Positions 6,506 to 14,386 of a DNA stretch of 26,014 nucleotides are shown here, in pieces; the stretch's first letter is position 1, and the number at the start of each line of letters is the position of its first letter. The DNA is from JAZDGX01 sp964482205 (GTDB lineage: Bacteria > Eisenbacteria > RBG-16-71-46 > CAIMUX01 > WJJG01). Where the stretch lies: assembly GCA_964482205.1 (NCBI GenBank), contig CAYZWI010000023.1, positions 1 through 26,014 of the forward strand, written 5' to 3'. Under the pieces are notes generated by a model, which had not been told where the DNA came from, searched no databases, and saw nothing but the letters and a program-made list of their open reading frames with translations. The position numbers and the translations under genes are program-made.

Positions 6506-9500
6506 GTGAGAACGTCGTTTGTCCTCCTCCTGGCTTTCCTGTTCCCGGTCTTTCCGGCCCACGCCGACCCGGACGACCTCTCCGGAGGCGTCCTCCTCGT
6601 CCACGCTCCACCAGGGGTGGTCTACACGACCGGGACGATCGCCTGGTGCGACTCGACCCATCTGGTCGACTGCGAAGATCAGGTGACCACCATCGAGGCC
6701 GAGACCGAGGCGGTCTGGTTCGTCCTGAGCGCCTGGGCCGAGGAGAAGACCTTCTCGGCGGTCGAGTTCGGCCTGGGCGATTTTGAGACAGAGTCGTTCA
6801 CGTTCATGGCCGACGGCATCTGCCTGGACGACGCCATGGCGCTTCACTACCCATCGGTTGAGGACTGGCCAGGCCCGAACACCGGAATCGCGCTCGCGGC
6901 CAACCGGGATGCCTGGACGGGCCAGCTTGTGCCCATCGCCTGGTTCGCGGGCTACAACTACGCCGTGGCCGACACGATCGCGATCACGGAGAATCCGGCG
7001 ACGGAGCACTCGGGGTGGGTGTCGGGTGAGTCGTGGATGACCTATGACGCCGAGTGCCTGGGGGCGCTGGGATTGGGAGTAGATGGAACGACGTGTTGTC
7101 CGGAAGGCGAGCTGGATGGCCAGATTGGTGAGGGGACAGCGGAGGATCAGGCCGGGACCGAATCCGACGGCATTGATGCGGAGGAGAGCGGACAGGACTA
7201 TCTGCCGGACGAGTCAGGCTGGGTGGACTTAGGGGACGAGCCTGTCCCCTTCGACCTGCATCTCGGGCAGAGTAATGGAAGTAGCACGGTGCTGGAGATG
7301 ACATTGGACGGCTTCTTCGCGACGCCGGTAGAGATCGAGGAGAAGACCTACTACGCCCTCTCGGTGGCTGGCGAGCCTGCCAGTGTCGATTCCTGCCTCC
7401 CCGCACTTCCGGCTGTCTCACGGGCGCTCATGATCCCCAATGACGCGCGGATGGCGGTTCGCATACTCTCAAGCGAGTACATCGATCTGCCAGCGTTCCC
7501 GGCCGCACCTTCGAAGGGGCTTCTGATGATGTCAGTAGACCCCGATACCGTGCCTTTCTGCTTCGACTCCCTCTACCAGAGCGACGATCCCTACCCGACT
7601 GAAGTCGCCCGGCTTGGCCGGCCATATATCTTCCGCGATTACCGTGGCATTGTGGTGACTCTCAATCCCATGCAGGCTTTGCCAGCAACGGATTCACTGC
7701 GCGTCTACACTCACTTGACAGTTGAAGTCTACCCCGACGGGGTCGACACTATCAACACCCTAACCTCCGACCCGCCTGTGTTCATCGACCGCCAGTTTTC
7801 AGTGCTGTACCAGCACCTCTTTTTCAACTATACGTCTGCTGGCGCGCTCCGGGCGGAGCTTCCGACGGACGACGGGCCGATGCTCATCATCTGTAACGAT
7901 CTCTACGAATCGCACATGACTCCCTTCATGGAATGGAAAAGGGACAGGGGCATTGCCACGGCTCTTCTCACCGTGTCCGATATCTGCGGCCCGACGCCAA
8001 ATGCGGACGCAATCAGAGATACTATCAGTGGCAGGTTCCACAGTAGCGATCGCATCTCCTATGTCCTGCTCGTGGGGGATTCCGCCGACGTCCCCTCCGT
8101 GCTGCTGCGACCGAATGGGACCATTCTGTCCGATCCAAGCTACTCGTTGATTGATGGTACTGACTCCTACCCCGAAGTGTTCGTGGGCCGATTCTCGGCC
8201 CGCACTTCCTTGCATGTCGACACACAGGTAGATCGTGTGATTTACTACGAACGCGATATTCCCGCGAACGCGTACTGGCTGAGAAATGGGTTCTGCCTAT
8301 CGACCAACGCGATCAGGACGCCAGACGAACGGGACAACAATACCTGGATGGAGGAGCGGCTGCACACGCTAGACAGCCTGGGCTACAACGTGGACCGTTT
8401 GTACAACCCTCCTGGAGGCGGCCCGGAGGATGTCGCTGCTGTCATCAATGCCGGCATCGGGCTCATGCTCGCCTCAAATCATGGCGACTGGGATCATTGG
8501 GACGCGGCATTCCCGCACTTCTTCAATGAGAATATCGGTGTCTTGACCAACGTGAACAGATTGCCGCTGATCCATGCCCACTCCTGCAGACTTGGCATGT
8601 TCTCTCATGAGCAGTGTTTCGCGGAAACGTGGATGTGGGTTCGGCAAAGCGGTGCGCCGATCGGTGCGATCGCGGTATATATGGCATCGCATGATCTGCC
8701 GCAGGAGGGGCCACAGTTCGCCCAGAAAGGGATGCTGGAGCTGCTCGCAAGCGGAGAGATGCTCTCCGTAGGGGGGCTTCTCTACGGAGGAGCCGTGTAC
8801 ATGCTGGAAAGGGATCCCCACCAAGAGGTTACCTTCATGCGTTGGCATATATTCGGGGATCCATCGATGGTGTTTAGGGGAAATGAAGCACCTACCCTGT
8901 GCGTTGAGCCGGACGGCAGCGGGGACTACCCGACGATCGGCGCAGCGGTGAACGCGGCGATAAGCGGGACGCACATCCTATTGGGAGACGGGTTGTTTTG
9001 GGGGGATGGAAATCGGGCAATCAGCTGTTATGGAGCGAAGAGGAATCTGCGGTTGTTGAGAAGGAGCGCGCTGCCGAATGGCGTGCTCGTCAACTGCGGA
9101 GGGGCTGGGTTTCTCTGGATGGTTGACGCAATGAGCACGGTGGCACTGGAAGGGATAGCAATCACCAACAGCAACGGTCTCGGCGGGAATGGGTGGGTCG
9201 CGTGCCATGACTGTAGATTCATCGACAATAGTGGAGTACTTCACTCTGGGCGAGGACTTGAATGTAGTCAATGCCTGTTCGAGGGTAATGCTGGGTGGAG
9301 CGACATTGTCGGGTGCGAGAGTGGAGCGATCACAGATTGTATCTTCGTCGATAATGTGGTTGGAGAAGATGGACATGTGGTGTATGCAGAAGATGGACTC
9401 GTCATGGAGAGATGCACGCTAGTGGGTAATGATGTGGGAGCGGGCGAAGTGGTGGGGATAGGTGATGAGTGTGAGGCGGAAATGCATAACAGCATTGTCG

Positions 9501-10087
9501 CATACAACGAGGGGCGTGGAGTTGGGTGCTATGCTGGGTTACCGCATGCCGAGACGACGACGCTCGGATGTTGTGACTTGTATGCGAATGCTGGTGGCGA
9601 TTGGGAGTATGAAGGCTCGGGGATCGAGTCGCAGGCGGAAGAGGACGGGAATCTGAGTGTGGATCCGGCGTTCTGTAGCTTGGAGGGCCGCGACCTCTCC
9701 CTATTCCGGCACTCACCGTGTTGGGGTGGTGTCTGTGCTCAGATTGGGGCGGAAGATTGGGGATGTGCGGACATGAGCGTGGGGGAGCCTCGGGCTGTCG
9801 CTGGACTGGTATTGCAGCATCACTTCTTGGATTGTGGGGGATCGGGAATGAGATTGGAACTGGCGTGGCCGCCAGAGATGGGCGGTGCGGCGGTGCGGTT
9901 ACACGTGGTGGATGTAGCGGGGCGAGTGGTGCGAGGCTTTCCTGAGATGGTGGCGACTGGAAGCGCGATGGTCATCGAGTGGGACGGGCGAGACGACCGA
10001 GGAAGGGTTCCTCCGGCCGGGATCTACTTCATGGCTGCGGAGGCTGGTGATTGGAGGGCACGCTCGAGAATCGTGATTGTGAAGTGA
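6506..10087 (+). CDS. Secreted C25 (gingipain-like) cysteine protease with beta-helix and FlgD-like domains (protease 2)
   Basis: This 1193-residue secreted protein starts at GTG, aligned with the ATG of protease 1 after a near-identical leader. Residues 1-20 are a signal peptide and 21-199 are the shared six-cysteine module, almost identical to protease 1. After an acidic linker, residues ~255-425 look like a C25 propeptide, and ~455-790 look like the catalytic region: LLVGDSADVPS, EVFVGRFSAR, the presumed catalytic His659 in SNHGDWDHW, and Cys694 in AHSCRLGMF. The region ends HIFGDPSM, as expected for C25. Residues ~798-1090 are a beta-helix opening EPDGSGDYPTIGAAVNAA. Residues ~1100-1193 are a FlgD-like domain (VIEWDGRDDRGRVPPAGIYFM). 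C25 enzymes are secreted cysteine proteases made as zymogens. Base use on this strand becomes G-rich from about 8890, at the beta-helix border. Confidence 0.88.
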   Translation: MRTSFVLLLAFLFPVFPAHADPDDLSGGVLLVHAPPGVVYTTGTIAWCDSTHLVDCEDQVTTIEAETEAVWFVLSAWAEEKTFSAVEFGLGDFETESFTFMADGICLDDAMALHYPSVEDWPGPNTGIALAANRDAWTGQLVPIAWFAGYNYAVADTIAITENPATEHSGWVSGESWMTYDAECLGALGLGVDGTTCCPEGELDGQIGEGTAEDQAGTESDGIDAEESGQDYLPDESGWVDLGDEPVPFDLHLGQSNGSSTVLEMTLDGFFATPVEIEEKTYYALSVAGEPASVDSCLPALPAVSRALMIPNDARMAVRILSSEYIDLPAFPAAPSKGLLMMSVDPDTVPFCFDSLYQSDDPYPTEVARLGRPYIFRDYRGIVVTLNPMQALPATDSLRVYTHLTVEVYPDGVDTINTLTSDPPVFIDRQFSVLYQHLFFNYTSAGALRAELPTDDGPMLIICNDLYESHMTPFMEWKRDRGIATALLTVSDICGPTPNADAIRDTISGRFHSSDRISYVLLVGDSADVPSVLLRPNGTILSDPSYSLIDGTDSYPEVFVGRFSARTSLHVDTQVDRVIYYERDIPANAYWLRNGFCLSTNAIRTPDERDNNTWMEERLHTLDSLGYNVDRLYNPPGGGPEDVAAVINAGIGLMLASNHGDWDHWDAAFPHFFNENIGVLTNVNRLPLIHAHSCRLGMFSHEQCFAETWMWVRQSGAPIGAIAVYMASHDLPQEGPQFAQKGMLELLASGEMLSVGGLLYGGAVYMLERDPHQEVTFMRWHIFGDPSMVFRGNEAPTLCVEPDGSGDYPTIGAAVNAAISGTHILLGDGLFWGDGNRAISCYGAKRNLRLLRRSALPNGVLVNCGGAGFLWMVDAMSTVALEGIAITNSNGLGGNGWVACHDCRFIDNSGVLHSGRGLECSQCLFEGNAGWSDIVGCESGAITDCIFVDNVVGEDGHVVYAEDGLVMERCTLVGNDVGAGEVVGIGDECEAEMHNSIVAYNEGRGVGCYAGLPHAETTTLGCCDLYANAGGDWEYEGSGIESQAEEDGNLSVDPAFCSLEGRDLSLFRHSPCWGGVCAQIGAEDWGCADMSVGEPRAVAGLVLQHHFLDCGGSGMRLELAWPPEMGGAAVRLHVVDVAGRVVRGFPEMVATGSAMVIEWDGRDDRGRVPPAGIYFMAAEAGDWRARSRIVIVK

Positions 10088-10309
10088 AGGATAGGCTGAT
10101 GCAGGCGGGGCGCGCTCGGTGAGGAAGCGACGTGTCCGGCGGCAGGACACAGGCAGCCCGGAGGCGTGAGAGTCATGCGAGCGCGCTTCGGGACCCGAGA
10201 AGTCAGGGTATGATACGCTTCTTTGGATGACCGCCATGGCGAGGACGCAGAGGACTCTGGTCGGCCGGTTGGGGGTGCTGGTCAATTGAGAGATCGGAAA
10301 GGAGACGCC

Positions 10310-11479
10310 ATGTTCCCGAGGCGCTGGGCACTCGTTCTTGGTGTGATTGCTGCCTTCCAAGTGCCTTCAGGGGCGACGACATATGTCGTGAATCCGGATG
10401 GGACGGGAGATGCTCCGACTATTGGGGCGGCCGTATCCAGGGCAGTCACGGGAGACGTCGTGTTGCTTGCGGACGGAGTTTTCCAGGGTCCTGGGAATCG
10501 GGATATTCTGTGCAGGGAGAAGGCGATCGAGATTCGTTCTGCGAGTGATGACCCCTCCGCCTGCATCATCGACTGTCAAGGTAGCGCGTCCGAGTTTCAT
10601 CGGGGATTCGAATTCCGCAGCATCCCTTCGCCTGGAACGACCCTTCAGGGAGTCACGATCACGAACGCTCATGCAGGGTATGGCGGCGGTGGGGCATGTT
10701 GTTGGCCACTTACAACCGTGACCTTTCGCGATTGCATCTTTAGAAGCAATCGTGACGAAAGCGGTAGTGCCGGAGGAGGATGGGGCGGAGGTGGGGTCGT
10801 CGGCGGAGCGATCGCTTACTTCTACGATTGTGTGTTTGAGGACAACGGGGCGAACGGAGGCGGTGCTTTTGCGGGCAGCACAGGTGTGGCGACATTTGAA
10901 CGCTGTACTTTCTCGCGAAACGTAGGGTCGGAAGGAGGTGGGGCATGCTACCTTGACTTGGGAAGTACGGCGCGCTTCACAGATTGCCTATTTCAGGGGA
11001 ACCAGTCTCAAATGGGGGGTGCGGTTTACTGTGAATCGGATGGGCAAGTGACTCTTGACCGATGCACCATGGTTGGCAATTCAGCGAGTGTCTTTGGAAG
11101 CTGTTTCTTCGGATATGACGGGGGCGCGGCATTCGTGAATCGCAGCATCCTGGCTTTCAGTGAAGGATGCTCGGCTGTCTGGGGCGAAATCAACACTACA
11201 GCGCAGCTCACGTGCTGCGATATCTATGGCAACGAGGGGGGAGACTGGGTCAATGGGATCGAAGAGCAGGCTGGAATGAACGGGAATCTCTGCCTGGATC
11301 CACTCTTCTGCGGGGCGGTGGAGAATGACTTCCGACTCCAAACCGACTCTCCGTGTGCGCCAAACTTCAATCCGGAATGTGGCTTGATCGGGGCTCTGCC
11401 CGCGGATTGCGGCGGCTCGCCGGCTGTGGAGACCACCTGGGGGGCGATGAAGGCGCTCTTCCGTGGGGACGGGAAGTAG
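10310..11479 (+). CDS. Secreted right-handed beta-helix protein 2
   Basis: This 389-residue protein starts at ATG 10310, with AAAGGAG about 6 bases upstream; an in-frame extension to 10223 lacks a signal peptide and ribosome site. It opens with a signal peptide (MFPRRWALVLGVIAAFQVPSGA). The mature part begins NPDGTGDAPTIGAAVSRAVTGDVVLLADGVFQ and GNRDI, the same opening as the other beta-helix modules here. Repeated coils carry FRDCIF, FYDCVFEDNGANGGGAF and FTDCLFQGNQSQMGGAVY. The Cys-rich module of the first beta-helix protein is absent, but the last residues ETTWGAMKALFRGDGK are shared. It lies 222 bases after protease 2, with a possible -10 (TATGAT at 10209) between them. No catalytic site is recognisable. 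Confidence 0.8.
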   Translation: MFPRRWALVLGVIAAFQVPSGATTYVVNPDGTGDAPTIGAAVSRAVTGDVVLLADGVFQGPGNRDILCREKAIEIRSASDDPSACIIDCQGSASEFHRGFEFRSIPSPGTTLQGVTITNAHAGYGGGGACCWPLTTVTFRDCIFRSNRDESGSAGGGWGGGGVVGGAIAYFYDCVFEDNGANGGGAFAGSTGVATFERCTFSRNVGSEGGGACYLDLGSTARFTDCLFQGNQSQMGGAVYCESDGQVTLDRCTMVGNSASVFGSCFFGYDGGAAFVNRSILAFSEGCSAVWGEINTTAQLTCCDIYGNEGGDWVNGIEEQAGMNGNLCLDPLFCGAVENDFRLQTDSPCAPNFNPECGLIGALPADCGGSPAVETTWGAMKALFRGDGK

Positions 11480-11681
11480 GATTGCGTAGACGGACTCGCC
11501 GCGTCTGCATGGCTGCGGAGAGACCTTGATGCCCTGAAGCGCCGACGACCCCTCGGCTACCGAGAGGTCATCGGGGCGCGCGTGTGCAGCGAGATCTACG
11601 CCGTCCGAATCCCGCTCATGATCACCTTCACCGCCGCCTCGTCGTTCCGCGCCGCGGCCACCAGAAGCGTCCGGGCGAACT
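11427..11681. repeat. Duplicated 3' segment, copy 2
   Basis: This is the partner of 6025-6276 and spans the end of the second beta-helix gene, the hairpin and the 3' part of the intact small minus-strand gene. Here the homology continues into a complete gene, so this copy probably shows the original arrangement. Confidence 0.85.
11540..11578. terminator. Hairpin between convergent genes, copy 2
   Basis: The stem is the same as at 6137-6175, but the loop is cta. It lies between the stop of the beta-helix gene (plus, 11479) and the stop of the small minus-strand gene (11596), so it probably ends transcription from both sides. No T-rich tail is visible. Confidence 0.55.
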
Positions 11682-11913
11682 TCGAGGCCTTGGCGGGCCC
11701 GGCCGCCTTGTGGATCACATCGCGTTCTTCCTCGGTCAGGCGGAACGCGAACACGCAGAGGTCCTCGCGCGGCGCTTTGGGCGCGTTCTCCTCGATGAAT
11801 GCCGCGGCCGCCTCGGGCAGCCCGCCCTCGATCTTGGCGATCGTCGTGCCCTTCCTCGGCTTGGCCTTCTTGGTCAGCTTGGGCGTTCTCGTCGTCTTCT
11901 TCGGCTTGCTCAT
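11596..11913 (-). CDS. Small basic protein, ribbon-helix-helix-like, last gene of the phage-like block
   Basis: This is a 105-residue protein. The start at 11913 is chosen because GAGAGGAG lies just upstream; a 15-codon extension to 11958 is possible but has no ribosome site. The N-terminus is very basic (MSKPKKTTRTPKLTKKAKPRK). The C-terminal half (VFAFRLTEEERDVIHKAAGP...SKFARTLLVAAARND) resembles small DNA-binding ribbon-helix-helix or DUF1778-type proteins that act as regulators, antitoxins or relaxosome accessories. I see no partner toxin beside it. It is the distal gene of the minus-strand run and its 3' end is duplicated at 6191-6276. The DNA-binding role is inferred from the pattern only. 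Confidence 0.55.
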   Translation of the reverse strand: MSKPKKTTRTPKLTKKAKPRKGTTIAKIEGGLPEAAAAFIEENAPKAPREDLCVFAFRLTEEERDVIHKAAGPAKASKFARTLLVAAARNDEAAVKVIMSGIRTA

Positions 11914-11989
11914 CTTGTGCTCCTCTCTGTTTGTACCATGCGCGCATTCGCGCGCCACCAGCCCGGGCGTTCGCCTCGGGCGTGATCTC

Positions 11990-12238
11990 CTACTCGACCT
12001 CCCAGCCGTTGGCCTGCTGGGCCGCGAGCCACGAGTCCTTCACCGCGATCGTCTTGCCGATCAAGGTGTAGCCCGTCGCATGTCGCCGGCCGTCCGTCTC
12101 TCGGAAGCTCGCCCGCTCCAGGATCCGCCCGTCGCTACAGAGCACCCGGTGCTGGGTGACGACCGTGCCGTCCTCGATCGCGAACGTCCGCTTCACTTGC
12201 GCGACCGGCCGCGCTCCTCTCGCACTGATCTTGGCCAT
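11990..12238 (-). CDS. Small hypothetical protein
   Basis: This 82-residue protein begins MAKISARGARPVAQVKRTF at ATG 12238, preceded by GGGAGGCG. I do not recognise a family. The sequence alternates short polar strands (AIEDGTVVTQHRVLCSDGRILERASFRE), suggesting a compact beta-rich fold, and ends WLAAQQANGWEVE. It is in line with its neighbours, 14 bases after the preceding gene's stop, so it belongs to the same minus-strand operon. Its being a real gene is supported by the ribosome site and the packing. Confidence 0.55.
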   Translation of the reverse strand: MAKISARGARPVAQVKRTFAIEDGTVVTQHRVLCSDGRILERASFRETDGRRHATGYTLIGKTIAVKDSWLAAQQANGWEVE

Positions 12239-12252
12239 CGTGCTCGCCTCCC

Positions 12253-12501
12253 TCACGATCCGACCGCGGCGACCGCAGCGCCGATCTGGTGCGCCTCGCG
12301 GAGGGCCGCGGCCTTCGCCTCGGTCCAGGTGCCGTTCACCCAGTAGATCCCGTCCGTCCACCCGGGGCGCTTCCACCCGGCACGGGGGAAGTCGACTGGC
12401 AGGCCGTTGGCGTACCGCATCCGGAAGGCCCACTGGCCGCGCCCTCGCGGGCTGTGCCCGTGGGCGATCACGTATTCTCTGACCTCGATCCGCGTCTTCA
12501 T
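12253..12501 (-). CDS. Small conserved-type accessory protein (HGxxPRGxGxWAF motif)
   Basis: This 82-residue protein starts at ATG 12501 with GGAGGAG upstream. It contains YVIAHGHSPRGRGQWAFRMRY and later TEAKAAALREA. From memory, small uncharacterised proteins with a HGxxPRGxGxWAF core followed by an alanine-rich helix are common on plasmids, integrative elements and phages; I know of no assigned function. It lies 17 bases after its upstream neighbour in the operon. Confidence 0.6.
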   Translation of the reverse strand: MKTRIEVREYVIAHGHSPRGRGQWAFRMRYANGLPVDFPRAGWKRPGWTDGIYWVNGTWTEAKAAALREAHQIGAAVAAVGS

Positions 12502-12518
12502 CGCGCTCCTCCGTTGTG

Positions 12519-12878
12519 CTACCGCAGGTCCCATACGACCCCGGTGTCGGCCATCGTCTTGGCGAGCTGCCACGCGCCCGCGACCATCAGAAGCGTCTCC
12601 CGGATCTCGGCGGTCGTCCCGGCGCGCACCGGGAAACGACCGAGGGTCCCCATGCAATCTCCGGTCGCCCGATCCTCGACCATGATCTCGATCGCCACCT
12701 CTTCGCTGCGCGCGTCGACGATCATGAGGATGTCCTGGTGGTCGCTCAGTTCGTGACGCACCTTGTCTGTGCCCGTCTCGCCACCGGTGATGGTGTAGAC
12801 GATCTGCGCTGCGGCTTGAGCGCGCTTCTCTCTGCGCGCCGCCATCAACTCCCCGTGGACCTTGCGCGTCACCTTCAT
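12519..12878 (-). CDS. Hypothetical phage-block protein
   Basis: This 119-residue protein starts at ATG 12878, which overlaps the stop of the previous gene as ATGA, indicating coupled translation. The N-terminus is basic (MKVTRKVHGELMAARREKRAQAAAQ), followed by an apparently mixed alpha/beta segment (DILMIVDARSEEVAIEIMVEDR) and a C-terminal helix. I do not recognise the family. The product is probably cytoplasmic; no signal or membrane segment is present. Confidence 0.6.
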   Translation of the reverse strand: MKVTRKVHGELMAARREKRAQAAAQIVYTITGGETGTDKVRHELSDHQDILMIVDARSEEVAIEIMVEDRATGDCMGTLGRFPVRAGTTAEIRETLLMVAGAWQLAKTMADTGVVWDLR

Positions 12879-13309
12879 CGCCCTTCCTCCTCTTTGGGTG
12901 CGGCGGCGATCATCGCAACCGCCTTCAAAAGGGCCCCGACGCCGCCAACCCTGCGGCTGATCTCTTCTGTATCCGGCGCGTGCTCGACCTGGTGCTTGCG
13001 CTGGCCGGTTGCGATCGCGATCATCTCGTGGCGCAGGTTCTCCAAGCTGTCCATCGCCTGGTCGATGAAGCCGACGGCCATCTCCGATTCCATCAAGAGC
13101 TCGTATTCGAGTTTGGCGGCAGTGGTGGCTCCGCCGTGTTCGTCCGAGCTGGCGCGCACGATCTCCATCCGCAGGTTGAAGCTTCTGGTCTCGACCGTCT
13201 TCCGCTCCGCGTACCTGGCCTGGCGGCGGGTCTTCGTTCCCTCGTAGCTGGCCACGAGGTCGTGGGCTGTTTCGGTCGTCTTCTGTTCGTTTCCGTTCGT
13301 CGTCTTCAT
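12875..13309 (-). CDS. Hypothetical helical phage-block protein
   Basis: This 144-residue protein starts at ATG 13309, chosen over the ATG six codons upstream because GGGAGGTGA is correctly spaced before it. It overlaps both neighbours by 4 bases (ATGA). The sequence is charged and mostly helical (KTRRQARYAERKTVETRSFNLRMEIVRA...), with an acidic/hydrophobic middle (MESEMAVGFIDQAMDSLENLRHEM). The family is not recognised. Its position within a chain of coupled small genes suggests it works with its neighbours. Confidence 0.6.
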   Translation of the reverse strand: MKTTNGNEQKTTETAHDLVASYEGTKTRRQARYAERKTVETRSFNLRMEIVRASSDEHGGATTAAKLEYELLMESEMAVGFIDQAMDSLENLRHEMIAIATGQRKHQVEHAPDTEEISRRVGGVGALLKAVAMIAAAPKEEEGR

Positions 13310-13602
13310 CTTGTCGTCACCTCCCATGCCTGGCCCCGGACCCGAAGCGTCTTCTCCCGCCCGTCTACATCGCGCCAGGTGATCCCTTCGGTCGCCAGAA
13401 ACGTCCGCGTCTCCGCCATCGCGCGGCGGATGTCCGCGATGATCAGTGCTCCCATCTCCCGATAGACCTCGTCGCCAGATGCACGCGCTTCCTCGAAGTT
13501 CGCATCGACCGCCTTTTCAAACTTGCGCACGCCGATCTTCCCCGCGCGGAGTCGCGCGTGAAGCTCCTGGTGCGTGTCGAAAAACTCGCGCGCCGTCTTC
13601 AT
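13306..13602 (-). CDS. Hypothetical phage-block protein
   Basis: This 98-residue protein is coupled by 4-base overlaps to the genes on both sides. It is charged and helical at the N-terminus (MKTAREFFDTHQELHARLRAG...KFEKAVDANFEEARASGDEV) and beta-like at the end (ITWRDVDGREKTLRVRGQAWEV). I do not recognise it. No membrane segment or signal is seen. The coding call rests on the overlaps and on the continuous codon pattern of this strand. Confidence 0.6.
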   Translation of the reverse strand: MKTAREFFDTHQELHARLRAGKIGVRKFEKAVDANFEEARASGDEVYREMGALIIADIRRAMAETRTFLATEGITWRDVDGREKTLRVRGQAWEVTTR

Positions 13603-14093
13603 CTCGCCCTCCTCGCGCTCCGCCGGCCGGCCTCGTAGGCGGCCTCGAGCGCCTCTCGGATCGTCCAGACCGCCACTTCGTGGAAGTCGAGCCTGTCTCT
13701 GTTGCGCCTTTCGAGCGTGTCGATGTCCAGATGGACCCGGGCGATCTCGGCGAGGATTTCCGCGCGGGTCTTCGGCGTCCGGTCATCGGCCTGATTCGGG
13801 TTGATGTGATCGCGGACGAACCGCCGGGCATCGCGGGCCCATCCGAGGGTCCGAATCGCCCTGCGAATGTTGCGCTGGCCGACCACCTGGTCCGCGAGGT
13901 GGCGTCCCCAGGTGGCGTCGAGCAGGTCGCGGGCGTTTTCGGGCGAGAGGCGGAAGCGGCCCTTCGGATCCGTGAGCGCCGCCATCGCCTCGTCCCAGGC
14001 GGCCTCGGGATCCGCGTGCCCGTTGTGGACGCAGGTCCCGAAGAAGCCCCATTCCCGGTTCTGCGTCCGGGGTGTCTCGGTCTTCTTCTCCAT
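13599..14093 (-). CDS. Conserved-type accessory protein with WGFFGT...GRHLAD core
   Basis: This 164-residue protein starts at ATG 14093, with GGAGGG about 8 bases upstream. The pattern WGFFGTCVHNGHADPEAAWDEAM followed by ENARDLLDATWGRHLADQV recalls small uncharacterised proteins on plasmids and integrative elements, in which a FLD...GRHFAD core is conserved; function is unknown. The C-terminal half is helical and rich in charged residues. It is the first gene of the accessory cluster that ends at 11596, and it overlaps the next gene by ATGA. Confidence 0.6.
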   Translation of the reverse strand: MEKKTETPRTQNREWGFFGTCVHNGHADPEAAWDEAMAALTDPKGRFRLSPENARDLLDATWGRHLADQVVGQRNIRRAIRTLGWARDARRFVRDHINPNQADDRTPKTRAEILAEIARVHLDIDTLERRNRDRLDFHEVAVWTIREALEAAYEAGRRSARRAR

Positions 14094-14386
14094 CGTGTTT
14101 CCCTCCGTTTTCGCGGCCGGGCCCCGTTGCCCGCCGCAGTCACAGTGACGAGCTTTCGGGGGCGGATTGGAAGGCAATTCGACCGGATAACACATTATGT
14201 GGCAGCGTTTTGCGAAGATTGACCAGGGCGTCGAGCCGGACGATTTCTGGCCGGCTGGCACGAGGCGCCAAGGGCGCCGACGGGCGGCAAGCCTGGTGGT
14301 TCTGGCCGGGTGGCCGGAGGTTTGCGCCCACGGCGCGCCTGTGGTGGCCAAGGGCGGACCCTGTCGCTTCTGGGCCGGGCAGGCGG
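14094..14386. other. Intergenic region between terminase large subunit and accessory operon
   Basis: About 290 bases lie here without a convincing gene. A plus-strand open frame starting at 14197 has no ribosome site and poor sequence. An AT-rich pocket contains the perfect palindrome CACATTATGTG at 14191-14201, and the minus strand reads CATAAT there, a possible -10 for the downstream small-gene operon starting at 14093. GC-rich repeats near 14265-14285 (GGCGCC twice) could help end the terminase transcript. All of this is weak. Confidence 0.3.

Noticed and set aside
6191..7009. Minus-strand open frame of 272 codons as a whole gene
   Set aside because: Only its last 27 codons match the small RHH-like gene; most of the rest is antisense to the protease 2 leader and N-terminal module.
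11582..12346. Plus-strand open frame of 254 codons
   Set aside because: Antisense to the supported small genes at 11596-12238, which have ribosome sites; the product shows no recognisable pattern.
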